64,000 bases of DNA, from positions 1 through 64,000 of the forward strand of contig JAHYJK010000003.1 in assembly GCA_019429225.1 (NCBI GenBank). The letters are read 5' to 3'. Within the stretch, counting starts at the first letter, position 1. The number at the start of each line of letters is the position of its first letter. The stretch is from Anaerolineaceae bacterium. Lineage in GTDB: Bacteria > Chloroflexota > Anaerolineae > Anaerolineales > Anaerolineaceae. Under the pieces are notes generated by a model. The model was not told where the DNA came from. It searched no databases and saw only the letters and a program-made list of their open reading frames with translations. The translations under genes were made by a program, and so were the position numbers. Positions 48,300 through 59,374 of the stretch are shown piece by piece.

Positions 48300-50348
48300 T
48301 TAGATATGTTTTTCTCCAGAAAGAATGGCTGCTTTTCTCCAGGGAGGAATGTTGGCTTCTTCCGCCCAAATATTGCGTAATTCATAGATTTGATCCCGGA
48401 TGGCAGCTGCTTTTTCAAATTCCAAATTTTTGGCAGCGTCTCGCATTTGTTGTTCTAAATGTGAAATCGTGCGTTCGAGCTCTTTCACGTTCATTTTGCG
48501 ATCACGTTCCCCAGCTTTGTATTCCGCTCGTGATTCAGCCATCATCATCGACGGAGCTACCCGTTCTGTCAGGTCATGAATAGCCTTCATAATACTGACC
48601 GGTTCAATACCATGTTCCACATTGTAGTTATGTTGTTTCTCGCGCCGTCGGTTTGTTTCCTTAATCGCTTTGTCCATCGAATCTGTGATGCGATCGGCGT
48701 ACATGATCACTTTTCCATTCACATGCCTGGCTGCACGACCAACCGTTTGGATCAGAGCTGTTGCCGAGCGTAAAAACCCTTCTTTATCCGCATCCAGAAT
48801 CGCAACCAGAGAAACTTCCGGCAAATCCAACCCCTCACGTAAAAGATTGATCCCTACCAAAACATCGAAGATACCCTTCCGCAAGTCTCTCAAAATCCCT
48901 ACCCGATCGAGGGTCTCAACTTCAGAATGCAAATAATGCACTTTTATCCCAATCTCCAATAAATAATCAGCCAGATCTTCAGACATGCGCTTAGTCAACG
49001 TAGTTACCAGTACGCGTTGACCGACCTCAATTCGTTTTCTTATTTCAACTAACAGATCATCAATTTGACCTTTGGTTGGACGAACTTCAATCTCCGGGTC
49101 AATCAATCCGGTCGGTCTGATGATTTGTTCCGTAATTTGTTGCGCATGTTCCATTTCATAACTGGCCGGCGTGGCAGAAGTATAGATGGTGTATCCCATA
49201 TGCTCTTCAAATTCTTCAAATTTCAATGGACGATTATCCATGGCAGAGGGTAATCGGAATCCGAAATCGACTAATGTTTGTTTCCTGGATTGATCTCCCC
49301 GATACATTCCTCTGATTTGCGGTACAGTCATATGAGATTCATCCAGAAATAATAGATATTCACTGGGAAGGTAATCAATTAATGTCCAGGGTGCAGAACC
49401 TTTTGACCTCTGATCAAGATGTCGGGAATAATTTTCAACACCAGAACAATACCCGGCTTCTCGAAGCATCTCGAGATCATATCGGGTTCGTTGTTCAATA
49501 CGTTGCGCTTCCAGATGCATTTCAATTTTTTTGAAATATGCAATCCGCTCTTCCATTTCATCTTCAATTTCCTGGATAGATTTTTTCATCCTCTGTTCAT
49601 CGGTTATGTAGTGTTTTGCCGGAAAAATTTTTATGGATTCCGGTTCCTGTACGATTTCTCCTGTCAATGGATCAACACGGCTGATTCGTTCCACTTCATC
49701 CCCAAAAAAAGACACCCGGTATGCATACTTATCTTCATACGCAGGAAATATTTCGATCGTGTCTCCCCTGACTCGAAATACACCAGAATGTAAATCCAGG
49801 TCATTTCTGGAATATTGACCTTCGATCAGGTGTCTTAAAAGTGCGTTTCTTCGATATAATCCGCCCAGGTTAATTTCAATAACGCTTTTTCCATATGCTT
49901 CCGGATTTCCCAAACCGTATATACAGGAAACAGATGCAACGATGATGACATCTTTACGAGACATCAACGCAGTCGTAGCTGCCAATCTTAACCGGTCAAT
50001 TTCCTCATTTACGTCTGTCTCTTTTTCAATATACAAATCTGTTCTGGGAACATAAGCTTCAGGTTGGTAATAATCGTAATATGAAACAAAATATTCAACC
50101 GCATTATTAGGAAAAAACTCTTTGAATTCTGCATATAATTGGGCTGCTAACGTTTTATTATGAGCCATGATCAAGGCTGGCATCTGTAATCGCTGAATAA
50201 TATTGGCCATAGCGAAGGTTTTACCGGTGGCTGTTGCGCCTAAAAGAACCTGATGGCGATAACCTTTTTGAACACCGCTTACCAGTGCTTCAATCGCCTC
50301 GGGTTGATCGCCCATCGGTTTAAATGGTGCTTTTAATTCAAAATCCAT
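48300..50348 (-). CDS. uvrB: UvrABC system protein B
   Basis: [76 protein letters not shown] motif at C-term. Confidence 0.97.
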   Translation of the reverse strand: MDFELKAPFKPMGDQPEAIEALVSGVQKGYRHQVLLGATATGKTFAMANIIQRLQMPALIMAHNKTLAAQLYAEFKEFFPNNAVEYFVSYYDYYQPEAYVPRTDLYIEKETDVNEEIDRLRLAATTALMSRKDVIIVASVSCIYGLGNPEAYGKSVIEINLGGLYRRNALLRHLIEGQYSRNDLDLHSGVFRVRGDTIEIFPAYEDKYAYRVSFFGDEVERISRVDPLTGEIVQEPESIKIFPAKHYITDEQRMKKSIQEIEDEMEERIAYFKKIEMHLEAQRIEQRTRYDLEMLREAGYCSGVENYSRHLDQRSKGSAPWTLIDYLPSEYLLFLDESHMTVPQIRGMYRGDQSRKQTLVDFGFRLPSAMDNRPLKFEEFEEHMGYTIYTSATPASYEMEHAQQITEQIIRPTGLIDPEIEVRPTKGQIDDLLVEIRKRIEVGQRVLVTTLTKRMSEDLADYLLEIGIKVHYLHSEVETLDRVGILRDLRKGIFDVLVGINLLREGLDLPEVSLVAILDADKEGFLRSATALIQTVGRAARHVNGKVIMYADRITDSMDKAIKETNRRREKQHNYNVEHGIEPVSIMKAIHDLTERVAPSMMMAESRAEYKAGERDRKMNVKELERTISHLEQQMRDAAKNLEFEKAAAIRDQIYELRNIWAEEANIPPWRKAAILSGEKHI

Positions 50349-50425
50349 TCGATCCTCATTAATAGAACATTTTGTCTATTTCTATTATAAACCATTTTTT
50401 CTCGTGGTACAGATGGTGTAGAACA

Positions 50426-53400
50426 TTAACGATCTGATGTCAATACCGGGGAGAATTCGCTCAATTCGGACAATATTTCCAGCAGAAAGTCCTGCCAGTT
50501 ATCACCATATTTCCGATATGCAAACCAATAGCTGTTCTTTCCACTACGAACAAAATTCCCTGGCAAAAGCAATTCCTTTAATACTAATTTCTCATTCTGT
50601 GGCACAAACCGAAGCACGATCTGATCCAATTCCATCCCGACGGAAGCCAATCCTGCTTTTTCGGACAATATTTTTACTTTGATCTGGAATATTAAATTCT
50701 TTACTTCTTCAGGCATAGCACCAAATCGGTCTTCGAACTCGTTATTCAGTGCATCTAATGCTTCCAATGTTTCAATCTCTGCAATGCGACGATACAAACT
50801 TAATCGCATCCGTTGGTCAGTTATGTAGTCAATCGGCAAGCCTATCGTCATTGGCAGATCAACGGCCACGGGCATCCGGATTTGTTTGATTTGTTGTAGA
50901 TCAGAATCAGGAATCTCACTGTCAACTGTTTTTATTCTCTTGACTGCTTGAGCCAGCAATCTTGTATAAAGATGGAAACCAACCGAAGCAATAGCCCCAT
51001 GTTGTCTGGTGCCTAACAATTCACCCGCCCCACGCATCTCCAGATCTCTCATCGCAATTGAATATCCAGATCCTAACTGGGTATATTCAGCAATTGTTTC
51101 CAATCTTTCCTGACCATCAAGGGTGGGTTGCTTTTTTCTATGACGGAAGAAGTATGCATACGCGCGCTGTGCTCCACGTCCAACCCGCCCCCTTAATTGA
51201 TATAGTTGAGCCAAACCAAATGTATCACCCCTGTCCACGATCAGTGTATTTGCATTCGGAATATCGAGCCCTGATTCAATAATCGACGTACACAACAGAA
51301 CATCGATATCGCCATTTGTAAATGATTGCATTACCCGGGACAATTCGCCTTCATTCATCTGGCCATGCGCAATACCAACCCTGGCTTCAGGAACCAGATT
51401 ATTAAGATGTGATTTCATGGCGTTGATCGTTTGAACTCGGTTGTGCACAAAGAATATCTGACCACCTCGTTCCAGCTCTCTCAAAATTGCCTGCCGGACC
51501 ATGGATTGTGAGTATGGTCCAATATGAGTAACAACTGGTTGTCTTTCTGCTGGTGGTGTATTAATGTTGGATATATCCCGAACACCGGTTAATGCCATAT
51601 ATAAAGTTCTGGGAATGGGAGTGGCTGTTAAGGTAAGAACATCCAATTCAGTTCGTAACCGTTTGAAGAATTCCTTGTGCGAGACCCCAAAACGTTGTTC
51701 TTCATCGATAATCACCAATCCGATGTCTTTAAATGCAATATCCTTCGATAAAAGACGATGCGTCCCAATCACGATATCAATTTCACCAAATGCCATCTTT
51801 AGGACGATTTCATCCTGTTCTTTGTGAGAACGAAAGCGGGATAACATTTCGACATTCACAGGAAATGGAGCTAATCGCTCTCTGAATGTATCATAATGCT
51901 GTTGTGCCAACACGGTTGTCGGAACCAGAATAGCAACCTGTTTGCCGTCCATCACGGCTTTAAACGCAGCCCTTAATGCAACTTCAGTCTTCCCATAACC
52001 AACATCGCCACATAGCAGGCGATCCATTGGTCGTTCAGATTCCATATCCTGCTTGACTTCAATGATGGCTTTCTTTTGGTCATCCGTCTCAATATATGGA
52101 AACGAAGCTTCTAATTCCTGTTGCCAGACAGTATCACTGCTAAATTTTGTCCCAACAGCTACTCTACGGAGAGCATATAATTCCAGAAGTTCTCCGGCGA
52201 TCTCCTGAACAGCTTCTCTTACACGGGATTTGGTGGTTACCCATTCCTGCGTACCCAATCTCGTGGGAGAGGGAGCAGAACCATCAGGTCCAATATATCT
52301 ACCCAAGCGATCTGCCTGGTGAATTGGAACAAAAAGTTGATCTCCACCAGCATATTCCACACACAGAAACTCGCGCTGCATTCCTTCCAGAAAGCGTTGA
52401 ACGAGCCCAACAAATTTTCCAATGCCAAAGTCTACATGCACAACCCAATCGCCAATTTGCAAATCCGAATAATCGGTCTCCGGTGAATGAACAATGGGTC
52501 TTGGTCTCTTCCTGGGTTGGGGTCGATCCCATCCAAATATTTCGCTATCCGTGATGAGCAAATATTTTTCTTTCCCATCAAGATCATTTAGAATCCAACC
52601 TTCTGAGAGACTACCTTCCAAAAATATTGGTTTTTTACCCTGGCAGTGCTGTTCGCTCCATAAACTCTTAATTCTATTCAGTTGCCTCGAAACGATCATG
52701 GTTTGAATGCCGGAAGAACATTTCTGATCGAGATATTCCAGAAAAGTCTTTATTCTGCCACCAAATCTTTCCCCGGGTATAAACACATTTTCAAACAATG
52801 GAACTTCTTCGGTCAATGCAAAACCAAAATCAACCCATTTTTGTATTGTTAAAATATCTTCCATTTCTGACCAGGATAGGTATGGAAGTGGAAAATCATT
52901 CGTAATAATATCCTCTTTAATCGAGTCCATCCGAAAGCGCACGGCTTGCTCTTCAATTTCATTGGCAATCGTGCCAATTAATTCTCTATCATCAAAGACA
53001 ACCAGTGATTTCTTTGGTAAGTAATCCAATAAAGAAGCAGCGAAAGGATATAACAAGGGCAAAGAAAATTCATTTAAGTTTTGTGTGTCAAACCCCAATT
53101 GTTCTGCTTTTGATAAAAGCACCTCGCTGGCTGGTGAAATGGTAAATTCATTAATCATTCGCAAAGTGCGCTGGGTGGCAGGATCAAATTGGCGAATTGA
53201 CTCGATCTCATTCCCAAAAAAATCCAATCTGACCGGGTATTGATCAGAAACTGACCAGATGTCCAATAATCCACCCCGTCTCGAGAAAAAGCCAGGCTCA
53301 ATGACGATCTCACTGGATTGATAACCATTACCAACCCACTCTCTGACCAATTCATCCTGTTTGATTAATTGACCTACTTTGATTGTTCGAATAGATTTAA

Positions 53401-53824
53401 GAAAATCTCGGCGTGGAATTGTACGTGTCAACAAGCCACGCACCGTTGTAATAATAACTTTTGGGTTTACGATAGATTTGGATCCAGGTAAGTGATAATT
53501 TGCCAGATAGGTTAAGGTTTGTAATCGATCTCGCCGGGTTAGTGATCCCCAGGCTGCCTTTTCATAAAATGTAGGAGATGGTTCCGGGAATAAGATGATG
53601 TCATCAGCGTTCATCCAGAACCCGAGTTCATCTGCAAAAGCAATCGCCTGATCCATGCGCTCAACAATAACGAGAACCGGTCTATCAATGGAGGTTTTTA
53701 AAGAAGCTAATATAGGTAATCGAACGGAACGAATCAATCCCAAAGCTGGCAGGTTCAATTCATGTTCGATCAGATCAACCAATTCTTTAAAATGAGGATG
53801 TTGCTTAATGGGGTCTAACATCAA
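50426..53824 (-). CDS. mfd: Transcription-repair coupling factor Mfd
   Basis: GDWVVHVDFGIGKFVGL, LLCGDVGYGKTEVALRAAFKA, DEEQRFGVSHKE, LRGRVGRGAQRAYAY, TRCF C-terminal domain. Confidence 0.97.
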   Translation of the reverse strand: MMLDPIKQHPHFKELVDLIEHELNLPALGLIRSVRLPILASLKTSIDRPVLVIVERMDQAIAFADELGFWMNADDIILFPEPSPTFYEKAAWGSLTRRDRLQTLTYLANYHLPGSKSIVNPKVIITTVRGLLTRTIPRRDFLKSIRTIKVGQLIKQDELVREWVGNGYQSSEIVIEPGFFSRRGGLLDIWSVSDQYPVRLDFFGNEIESIRQFDPATQRTLRMINEFTISPASEVLLSKAEQLGFDTQNLNEFSLPLLYPFAASLLDYLPKKSLVVFDDRELIGTIANEIEEQAVRFRMDSIKEDIITNDFPLPYLSWSEMEDILTIQKWVDFGFALTEEVPLFENVFIPGERFGGRIKTFLEYLDQKCSSGIQTMIVSRQLNRIKSLWSEQHCQGKKPIFLEGSLSEGWILNDLDGKEKYLLITDSEIFGWDRPQPRKRPRPIVHSPETDYSDLQIGDWVVHVDFGIGKFVGLVQRFLEGMQREFLCVEYAGGDQLFVPIHQADRLGRYIGPDGSAPSPTRLGTQEWVTTKSRVREAVQEIAGELLELYALRRVAVGTKFSSDTVWQQELEASFPYIETDDQKKAIIEVKQDMESERPMDRLLCGDVGYGKTEVALRAAFKAVMDGKQVAILVPTTVLAQQHYDTFRERLAPFPVNVEMLSRFRSHKEQDEIVLKMAFGEIDIVIGTHRLLSKDIAFKDIGLVIIDEEQRFGVSHKEFFKRLRTELDVLTLTATPIPRTLYMALTGVRDISNINTPPAERQPVVTHIGPYSQSMVRQAILRELERGGQIFFVHNRVQTINAMKSHLNNLVPEARVGIAHGQMNEGELSRVMQSFTNGDIDVLLCTSIIESGLDIPNANTLIVDRGDTFGLAQLYQLRGRVGRGAQRAYAYFFRHRKKQPTLDGQERLETIAEYTQLGSGYSIAMRDLEMRGAGELLGTRQHGAIASVGFHLYTRLLAQAVKRIKTVDSEIPDSDLQQIKQIRMPVAVDLPMTIGLPIDYITDQRMRLSLYRRIAEIETLEALDALNNEFEDRFGAMPEEVKNLIFQIKVKILSEKAGLASVGMELDQIVLRFVPQNEKLVLKELLLPGNFVRSGKNSYWFAYRKYGDNWQDFLLEILSELSEFSPVLTSDR

Positions 53825-54481
53825 TCACCTATCGATATTGTTTTCACCATTAAATTTATTCATAGCGATTTCGATTCCAGATTCCAAAATACTTTCTACA
53901 GCTTTGGTTATGGTGTCGAATAAAAATGGCAACTCTTTTTCTTCTTGTTTTGGAAAATTTTGAAGCACATAATCCGCTGCATCCATTCTGCCAGGGGGAC
54001 GCCCAATACCAATCCTAACGCGGTTAAACTGTTGCGTACCCAGATTTTGGATGATCGAAGCGACCCCTTTTTGCCCTCCAGCTCCTCCACCAGGACGTAA
54101 TCGGATAGAAAGGGGCGGCAGGTCTAAATCATCATGGATAACTATCAGGTTTTCTGGACTAATTTTGAAAAATCTCACAAGACTGGCAACAGCTGATCCG
54201 GAGAGGTTCATGAAAGTCTGTGGTTTGACCAGGATAATTTTCTTGTTATCTTTTTTTCCTTCCATAATAATGGCCTTAGATTTGACTTTTTTGTTTTCGA
54301 TACCAAATTCATGCGCAATTTTATCAATGGCCATAAAACCTACATTATGTCTATTCTTCTGGTAGTCCTTACCCGGATTACCCAAACCAACAATCATGAA
54401 GCCACCCATTTGTTCTTCATCAGATTTAGACAATTGTTGTTTGTTCTTCCGAAAAAAATCAAATAATTTATGATCTACCAT
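53825..54481 (-). CDS. pth: Peptidyl-tRNA hydrolase
   Basis: MIVGLGNPGKDYQKNRHNVGFMAID, KPQTFMNLSG, VIHDDLDLPP; the N-terminal ~28 aa may be non-coding, with MIVGLG the true start. Confidence 0.92.
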   Translation of the reverse strand: MVDHKLFDFFRKNKQQLSKSDEEQMGGFMIVGLGNPGKDYQKNRHNVGFMAIDKIAHEFGIENKKVKSKAIIMEGKKDNKKIILVKPQTFMNLSGSAVASLVRFFKISPENLIVIHDDLDLPPLSIRLRPGGGAGGQKGVASIIQNLGTQQFNRVRIGIGRPPGRMDAADYVLQNFPKQEEKELPFLFDTITKAVESILESGIEIAMNKFNGENNIDR

Positions 54482-54483
54482 AA

Positions 54484-55101
54484 TTAACCCATTTTTCTAC
54501 TACGAATGATGATGAATAAAGCGATAACCAATAAAAACAACACACCCAGGATCCCCCCTTGAATGGCTGTTGTGATGAACTGTGATTGAGAGATGACCAT
54601 TTCATTAGGTGGCATTGCTGTAGGGGAAGATCTCAAGGTCGGGGTAGTTTCAATTGTTACGTTCTGATTTTGAAGAATGTCTGTTGATAAAACCTCTGGG
54701 TTTTCAGTTTGAATCGGATCAAAGGGTGTGTAATTTCTCACGTTCAGATTATTAATAATTTTTTCCTGCTCTCTTCCATTCTCATATACCGCAAGAACCC
54801 TGATTTGATATACACCATCTGCAATCGTTGAAGTGTCCCAGGTCGCAAGGATGTCGTCCACAACCGGAGAGTTGATTTGGCTGATAACAAACCAGCTTTG
54901 TGATTGTGAATCCTGATAGCGAAAACTGATTTCAGCTGTTTGCAATCCAGTACCAGTCACCGTGCCAATAATCTGAACGCTACCCTGTAAATAATCTCCA
55001 TCCACTGGTGTCTGAATTCTGACCAAATCCAACTGAGGGAATGGAGAAAACCAGACATTCATCAAAGAAAGTACCAGGAATAAAGCGGAAATAATTTGCA
55101 T
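54484..55101 (-). CDS. Hypothetical secreted protein with C-terminal TM anchor
   Basis: Signal peptide, Ig-like segment (VDGDYLQGSVQIIGTVTGTG), C-terminal TM. Confidence 0.6.
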   Translation of the reverse strand: MQIISALFLVLSLMNVWFSPFPQLDLVRIQTPVDGDYLQGSVQIIGTVTGTGLQTAEISFRYQDSQSQSWFVISQINSPVVDDILATWDTSTIADGVYQIRVLAVYENGREQEKIINNLNVRNYTPFDPIQTENPEVLSTDILQNQNVTIETTPTLRSSPTAMPPNEMVISQSQFITTAIQGGILGVLFLLVIALFIIIRSRKMG

Positions 55102-55228
55102 AACGTTTTATTTTAACATGAAGAAAATAAAGCAGCAAACCTTTTAGACTCAAAGTAAATGTTTATTTGCAAAAAAGTTCCTTCACTAATACTTTCTCCT
55201 TTCTCACGCTTCGTGTATAATCTACTGT

Positions 55229-55693
55229 ATGAGTGATAATGAATTTGCCCCAAACACGGTCGAATCAGTGCCAACACCTGTCGTCGCGAAAGAATCCACG
55301 AATAAAGGAAAACTGATTGGCATCATAATTGCCGTCGTGGTTCTACTGGCTTTAATCATATTTTCACTCGTCAGTTTGTTCAGGGCGGATTTGGAAACAA
55401 CATCAAAAGTCAGAGACATCTTCATCATCATCATGGCACTTGAATCATTACTTTTGGGTGTCGCGTTAATCATTTTAATTATCCAGATCGCCGTATTGAT
55501 TAATGTATTGAAAAATGAAATTAAACCAATCCTGGATACGACGAATGAAACGATTAACCATCTACGTGGAACAACAACTTTCTTAAGTAATAATCTTGTT
55601 GAACCAGTAATCAAGATGAATGAATATTCCGCTGGTTTCAAAAGATTCTTTGATATACTGAAACCTTCAGGAAAGTCACGAAAATCAAAATAA
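55229..55693 (+). CDS. Hypothetical membrane protein
   Basis: Two TM helices; ATG 7 nt after TATAAT (55216-55221); upstream of a YtxH gene. Confidence 0.65.
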   Translation: MSDNEFAPNTVESVPTPVVAKESTNKGKLIGIIIAVVVLLALIIFSLVSLFRADLETTSKVRDIFIIIMALESLLLGVALIILIIQIAVLINVLKNEIKPILDTTNETINHLRGTTTFLSNNLVEPVIKMNEYSAGFKRFFDILKPSGKSRKSK

Positions 55694-55725
55694 TTAGTTA
55701 AGTATATAAGGAAAGGAGAAAACAA

Positions 55726-56088
55726 ATGTCAAGTCGAGATGAATTTGGAGCATTCTTAATCGGATTTTTAGTGGGAGGTCTTACTGGTGCTGTCGCATCA
55801 TTACTCCTCGCCCCTCAATCTGGTGAAGAAACACGCACCGTTATCAAAGAACGGGCTATTGAATTAAAAGATAAAGCCAGCGAAACTGCAGAAGATGTTT
55901 ATTCTAAAGCAGAGTTTGCTGCGAATGATGCAGTCAAACGGGCAGAAGAACTTCTTAAAGAAGCGAAATCCAAAGCAGTTGAAGCCAAAGAAAAGGGCGT
56001 TCAACTGGTTGAGGAACAAAAAACCAAACTGAGTAAGAAGATCACTGCAGAAACCTCAAGCGACGCACCTGCAGAAGTTGAACTGTAA
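55726..56088 (+). CDS. YtxH domain-containing protein
   Basis: FLIGFLVGGLTGAVASLLLAPQSGEETR; SD AAAGGAGA. Confidence 0.85.
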   Translation: MSSRDEFGAFLIGFLVGGLTGAVASLLLAPQSGEETRTVIKERAIELKDKASETAEDVYSKAEFAANDAVKRAEELLKEAKSKAVEAKEKGVQLVEEQKTKLSKKITAETSSDAPAEVEL

Positions 56089-56103
56089 ATTACTGTAGAA
56101 ATT

Positions 56104-56141
56104 AAAAACGGTTATCCTGAAAAATGGATAACCGTTTTTCT
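56104..56141. terminator. Bidirectional terminator between ytxH-like gene and nnrDE
   Basis: AAAAACGGTTATCC / GGATAACCGTTTTT. Confidence 0.88.
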
Positions 56142-57751
56142 TATCCCAATCTTGCCAAAACTGCTGCGACTGATCCTAATAAATCCCCAGCAATAACTGA
56201 TGCAGGATGCCCAATGCGCTCAGCAGCTTCAATACCAGCCTGGGCATGAATCCAGACACCAGCTGTGGCTGCTTCAAATGGTTTTTTCCCCTGAGCAAGC
56301 AGTCCAGTAATTAGACCTGCTAAAACATCCCCTGAACCCGCACGGGCTAAAGCAGGATTCGCCACTGGAATAATTGTCAACCTGCCGTCTGGTGCAGCAA
56401 CAATGGTCAAAGCGCCCTTAAGAACAACCACATGTCCCCATTTTTGGGAATATTCTAAAGCGACCATCATACGATTCGCCTGAATATCCTTTACATCAAG
56501 GTCTGTCATGACTGCCATTTCTCCTGGATGTGGAGTCAGCACAGAATTTTCAGGTAGGATTTTCTGCCAGTTGCTAATTTTTGAGAGTAATTTCAACCCA
56601 TCTGCATCAACCACGATGGGAGGTAATTGGCTTGTTATTCCAGCTTCTTTTTCTGCATCCATCATCACAAAACCAATCCCACTTTTTTTCTTCTGGCTGT
56701 CTGATTTCCCCTTTAATAATCTCTCTAAGAATTCTTTGGTCGTATCTTCCAATCCCCAACCGGGACCCAATAAAAGCGCTGTCACTTTATCCAGATTCTT
56801 TTGGACAAGCGCAGCACTATCAGCCTGGATAACGCCCATATCATGTGGTAACAATAACCAGGTTGCCTCAGAAAAATTACCAGCTAATGCTGAATAAATC
56901 GGGCCCGGAACAGCCATTTTCACCAGGCCAGTCCCAATCCGATAGGCTGCCATGCCTGATAAATAAGCTGCACCGGTGTAATTGATCGACCCAGCTATGA
57001 TCATGGCGGTACCAAAAGTACCCTTATGCGCCTGTAAGGGGCGAGCGGGTAATAATTTTCGAACACATTCAGCCGTGGCAACTTCTCTTTTTACCTTTTG
57101 TTCTGATTCCAGATTATCTGGTAGATCCAGATTCACAATTTCAAGTTGACCCAGATATTGGTAAGCTGGAAAAGATAACATCCCTATCTTCACCGCTTGC
57201 ATACAAACAGTAAGATCAGCAAACAAGCATTTATCCGCTGTTTCCCCAGTGTCGCAATTCATGCCAGAAGGGCAATCAACAGCCACAATTTTAAAATTAT
57301 CGCTGTTTTGGTTAACCAAATGCATGATAGATTGATAAGGTTCACGCAGTGGAAGTTGAAAACCTGTTCCTAAGAGACCATCGATCACAACCTGACTCTC
57401 CATTAGCCATTTTTTGAGGGTGTCATTTGATTTTTTTGTTGTGATATCGACAATTTTTCCACCAGCCTCTTCAACTCTTTTTATTAAGGGGTCATCTCTT
57501 TCCTTTGATAAAAATGCTCTTACTTCCCAGCCTTGTTTTGCTAAATATGCCAAAGCAACCAAAGCATCACCGCCATTATTTCCTGAGCCAACCAGTGCAG
57601 TGACGACTGGATTTTGGGTTGAGCCATAATATACTTGAACGAAATCGGCAACACCTTTGCCGGCTCGTTCCATCATCTCATCGTATGAAACCCCTTTTTG
57701 ATTTGCTTCGTCTTCAATTGATCGCATTTCTGCTACCGTTACCAGTTTCAT
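56141..57751 (-). CDS. nnr: Bifunctional NAD(P)H-hydrate epimerase / ADP-dependent dehydratase
   Basis: N-terminal NnrE (GSGNNGGDALVALAYL), C-terminal NnrD (LTPHPGEMAVMT, NPALARAGSGDVLAGLITGLLAQG). Confidence 0.95.
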   Translation of the reverse strand: MKLVTVAEMRSIEDEANQKGVSYDEMMERAGKGVADFVQVYYGSTQNPVVTALVGSGNNGGDALVALAYLAKQGWEVRAFLSKERDDPLIKRVEEAGGKIVDITTKKSNDTLKKWLMESQVVIDGLLGTGFQLPLREPYQSIMHLVNQNSDNFKIVAVDCPSGMNCDTGETADKCLFADLTVCMQAVKIGMLSFPAYQYLGQLEIVNLDLPDNLESEQKVKREVATAECVRKLLPARPLQAHKGTFGTAMIIAGSINYTGAAYLSGMAAYRIGTGLVKMAVPGPIYSALAGNFSEATWLLLPHDMGVIQADSAALVQKNLDKVTALLLGPGWGLEDTTKEFLERLLKGKSDSQKKKSGIGFVMMDAEKEAGITSQLPPIVVDADGLKLLSKISNWQKILPENSVLTPHPGEMAVMTDLDVKDIQANRMMVALEYSQKWGHVVVLKGALTIVAAPDGRLTIIPVANPALARAGSGDVLAGLITGLLAQGKKPFEAATAGVWIHAQAGIEAAERIGHPASVIAGDLLGSVAAVLARLG

Positions 57752-57823
57752 AAGCCCTCCATCTATATTATACGCAAATGAATTCTAAATACCTAAATCA
57801 TTTGCTTACGGTATAATTTTGAG

Positions 57824-59374
57824 ATGCGAAAAATTCTTTACGTAGCTGTGTTTTTCTCAGGGATGGTCACACTTGCAGCAGAAATGGCTACCGGACGATT
57901 GCTCGGTAATTATTTTGGAACCAGCAATCTTATCTGGGCTTCCATCATTGGTCTGATCTTAATTTATCTTACCGTTGGTTATTTTGTAGGTGGAAAATGG
58001 GCGGATCGCTCTCCCAAATACGAGACTTTCTTCTCCATTTTAGCATGGGGTGCTTTTTCTATCTGTCTGGTTCCATTTGCAGCCAGGCCGATATTACAAT
58101 TTGCTGCCAACGCATTTGACCAGTTATGGATTGGGAATCTTATCGGGTCCTTTATCGTGGTGATGGTCCTATTTATCATACCCATTACCTTGTTAGGTAC
58201 GGCATCCCCATTCGCTATTCGATTAGCAATCCAGGATTCAAGGCAGGCCGGCACGGTATCAGGAAAAATTTATGCCGTCTCTACCTTAGGATCATTTGTT
58301 GGCACTTTTATCCCTGACATCTTATTAATTCCATTAATTGGTACCTATCGAACTTTTCTCGTAATTGGTTCTATCCTTCTTGTGTTTGCGCTGGTTTCGT
58401 TAATTTTTGTGGTTAACTGGAAAAAAGCGTTTTCGCTAATCTGGATGCCCATCATCGTACTCATACTGGGATTATATGGTGCTCCTGGGAGCGATAAAAA
58501 AACAGAGGGTATGATTTTCGAGACCGAATCTTCCTACAATTACATTCAAGTTATAGAAGTGAATGGATTTCATTTATTGAGATTAAATGAAGGACAGGGT
58601 GTCCATTCCATTTACCATCCCGACCAACTAAATTATTATGGACCCTGGGAACAGGTTCTGGCTGCTCCATTTTTCAACAATCCTCCCATTGAAATTGAGG
58701 AAATTGATTCAATCGCGATTGTTGGGTTGGCAGCAGGAACAACCGCCAGACAGGCAGCCGAAGTTTATCCTGGAATTTTGATTGATGGTTATGAAATCGA
58801 TCCAAAAATCGTTGAGGTTGGAAATGAATTTTTTGGAATGGATATTCCAAATTTATCGATATACGTTCAGGATGGTCGCTGGGGATTAAGCACCAGTAAA
58901 AATACGTATGACATCATCAGTGTAGATGCTTATCGTCCCCCTTATATCCCCTGGCATTTCACAACCAGAGAGTTTTTCAGCGAAGTTTATGATCATCTGG
59001 AACCAGATGGGGTGATGGTTATTAACATTGGAAGAGGGCTGAACGATCGCCGATTAATTGACGCCCTCGGTTCAACGATTCTGGATGTCTTTCCTACCAT
59101 CCATGTCATGGATTTGCCAGATTCTTTCAATTCAATTTTATTTGCCACGAAAACACCTACCGAAACATCCAACCTTGAAGTGAATTTTCAACAATTGAAT
59201 ACACAAAAAACACATCCTTTGTTGTTAGAAACACTCAAAATTACGGTGGAAAACCTGCATGAGCCCCCAAACCAATCGATTGTCTTTACAGATGACAAAG
59301 CACCCATTGAGTGGCTGACCAATGCAATGATCATTGATTTCTTTCTGCATGGAGAAGTGGAGACATTACAATGA
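57824..59374 (+). CDS. Fused membrane / spermidine synthase-like protein
   Basis: N-terminal TM helices (MVTLAAEMATGRLLGNYFGTSNLIWASIIGLILIYLTVGYFVGGKWADR) plus Rossmann spermidine-synthase-like domain. Confidence 0.85.
   Translation: MRKILYVAVFFSGMVTLAAEMATGRLLGNYFGTSNLIWASIIGLILIYLTVGYFVGGKWADRSPKYETFFSILAWGAFSICLVPFAARPILQFAANAFDQLWIGNLIGSFIVVMVLFIIPITLLGTASPFAIRLAIQDSRQAGTVSGKIYAVSTLGSFVGTFIPDILLIPLIGTYRTFLVIGSILLVFALVSLIFVVNWKKAFSLIWMPIIVLILGLYGAPGSDKKTEGMIFETESSYNYIQVIEVNGFHLLRLNEGQGVHSIYHPDQLNYYGPWEQVLAAPFFNNPPIEIEEIDSIAIVGLAAGTTARQAAEVYPGILIDGYEIDPKIVEVGNEFFGMDIPNLSIYVQDGRWGLSTSKNTYDIISVDAYRPPYIPWHFTTREFFSEVYDHLEPDGVMVINIGRGLNDRRLIDALGSTILDVFPTIHVMDLPDSFNSILFATKTPTETSNLEVNFQQLNTQKTHPLLLETLKITVENLHEPPNQSIVFTDDKAPIEWLTNAMIIDFFLHGEVETLQ

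Noticed and set aside
49379-49793. Antisense ORFs inside uvrB, mfd and other long genes
   Set aside because: Low-complexity or shadow translations of well-supported genes; no independent RBS or family signatures.
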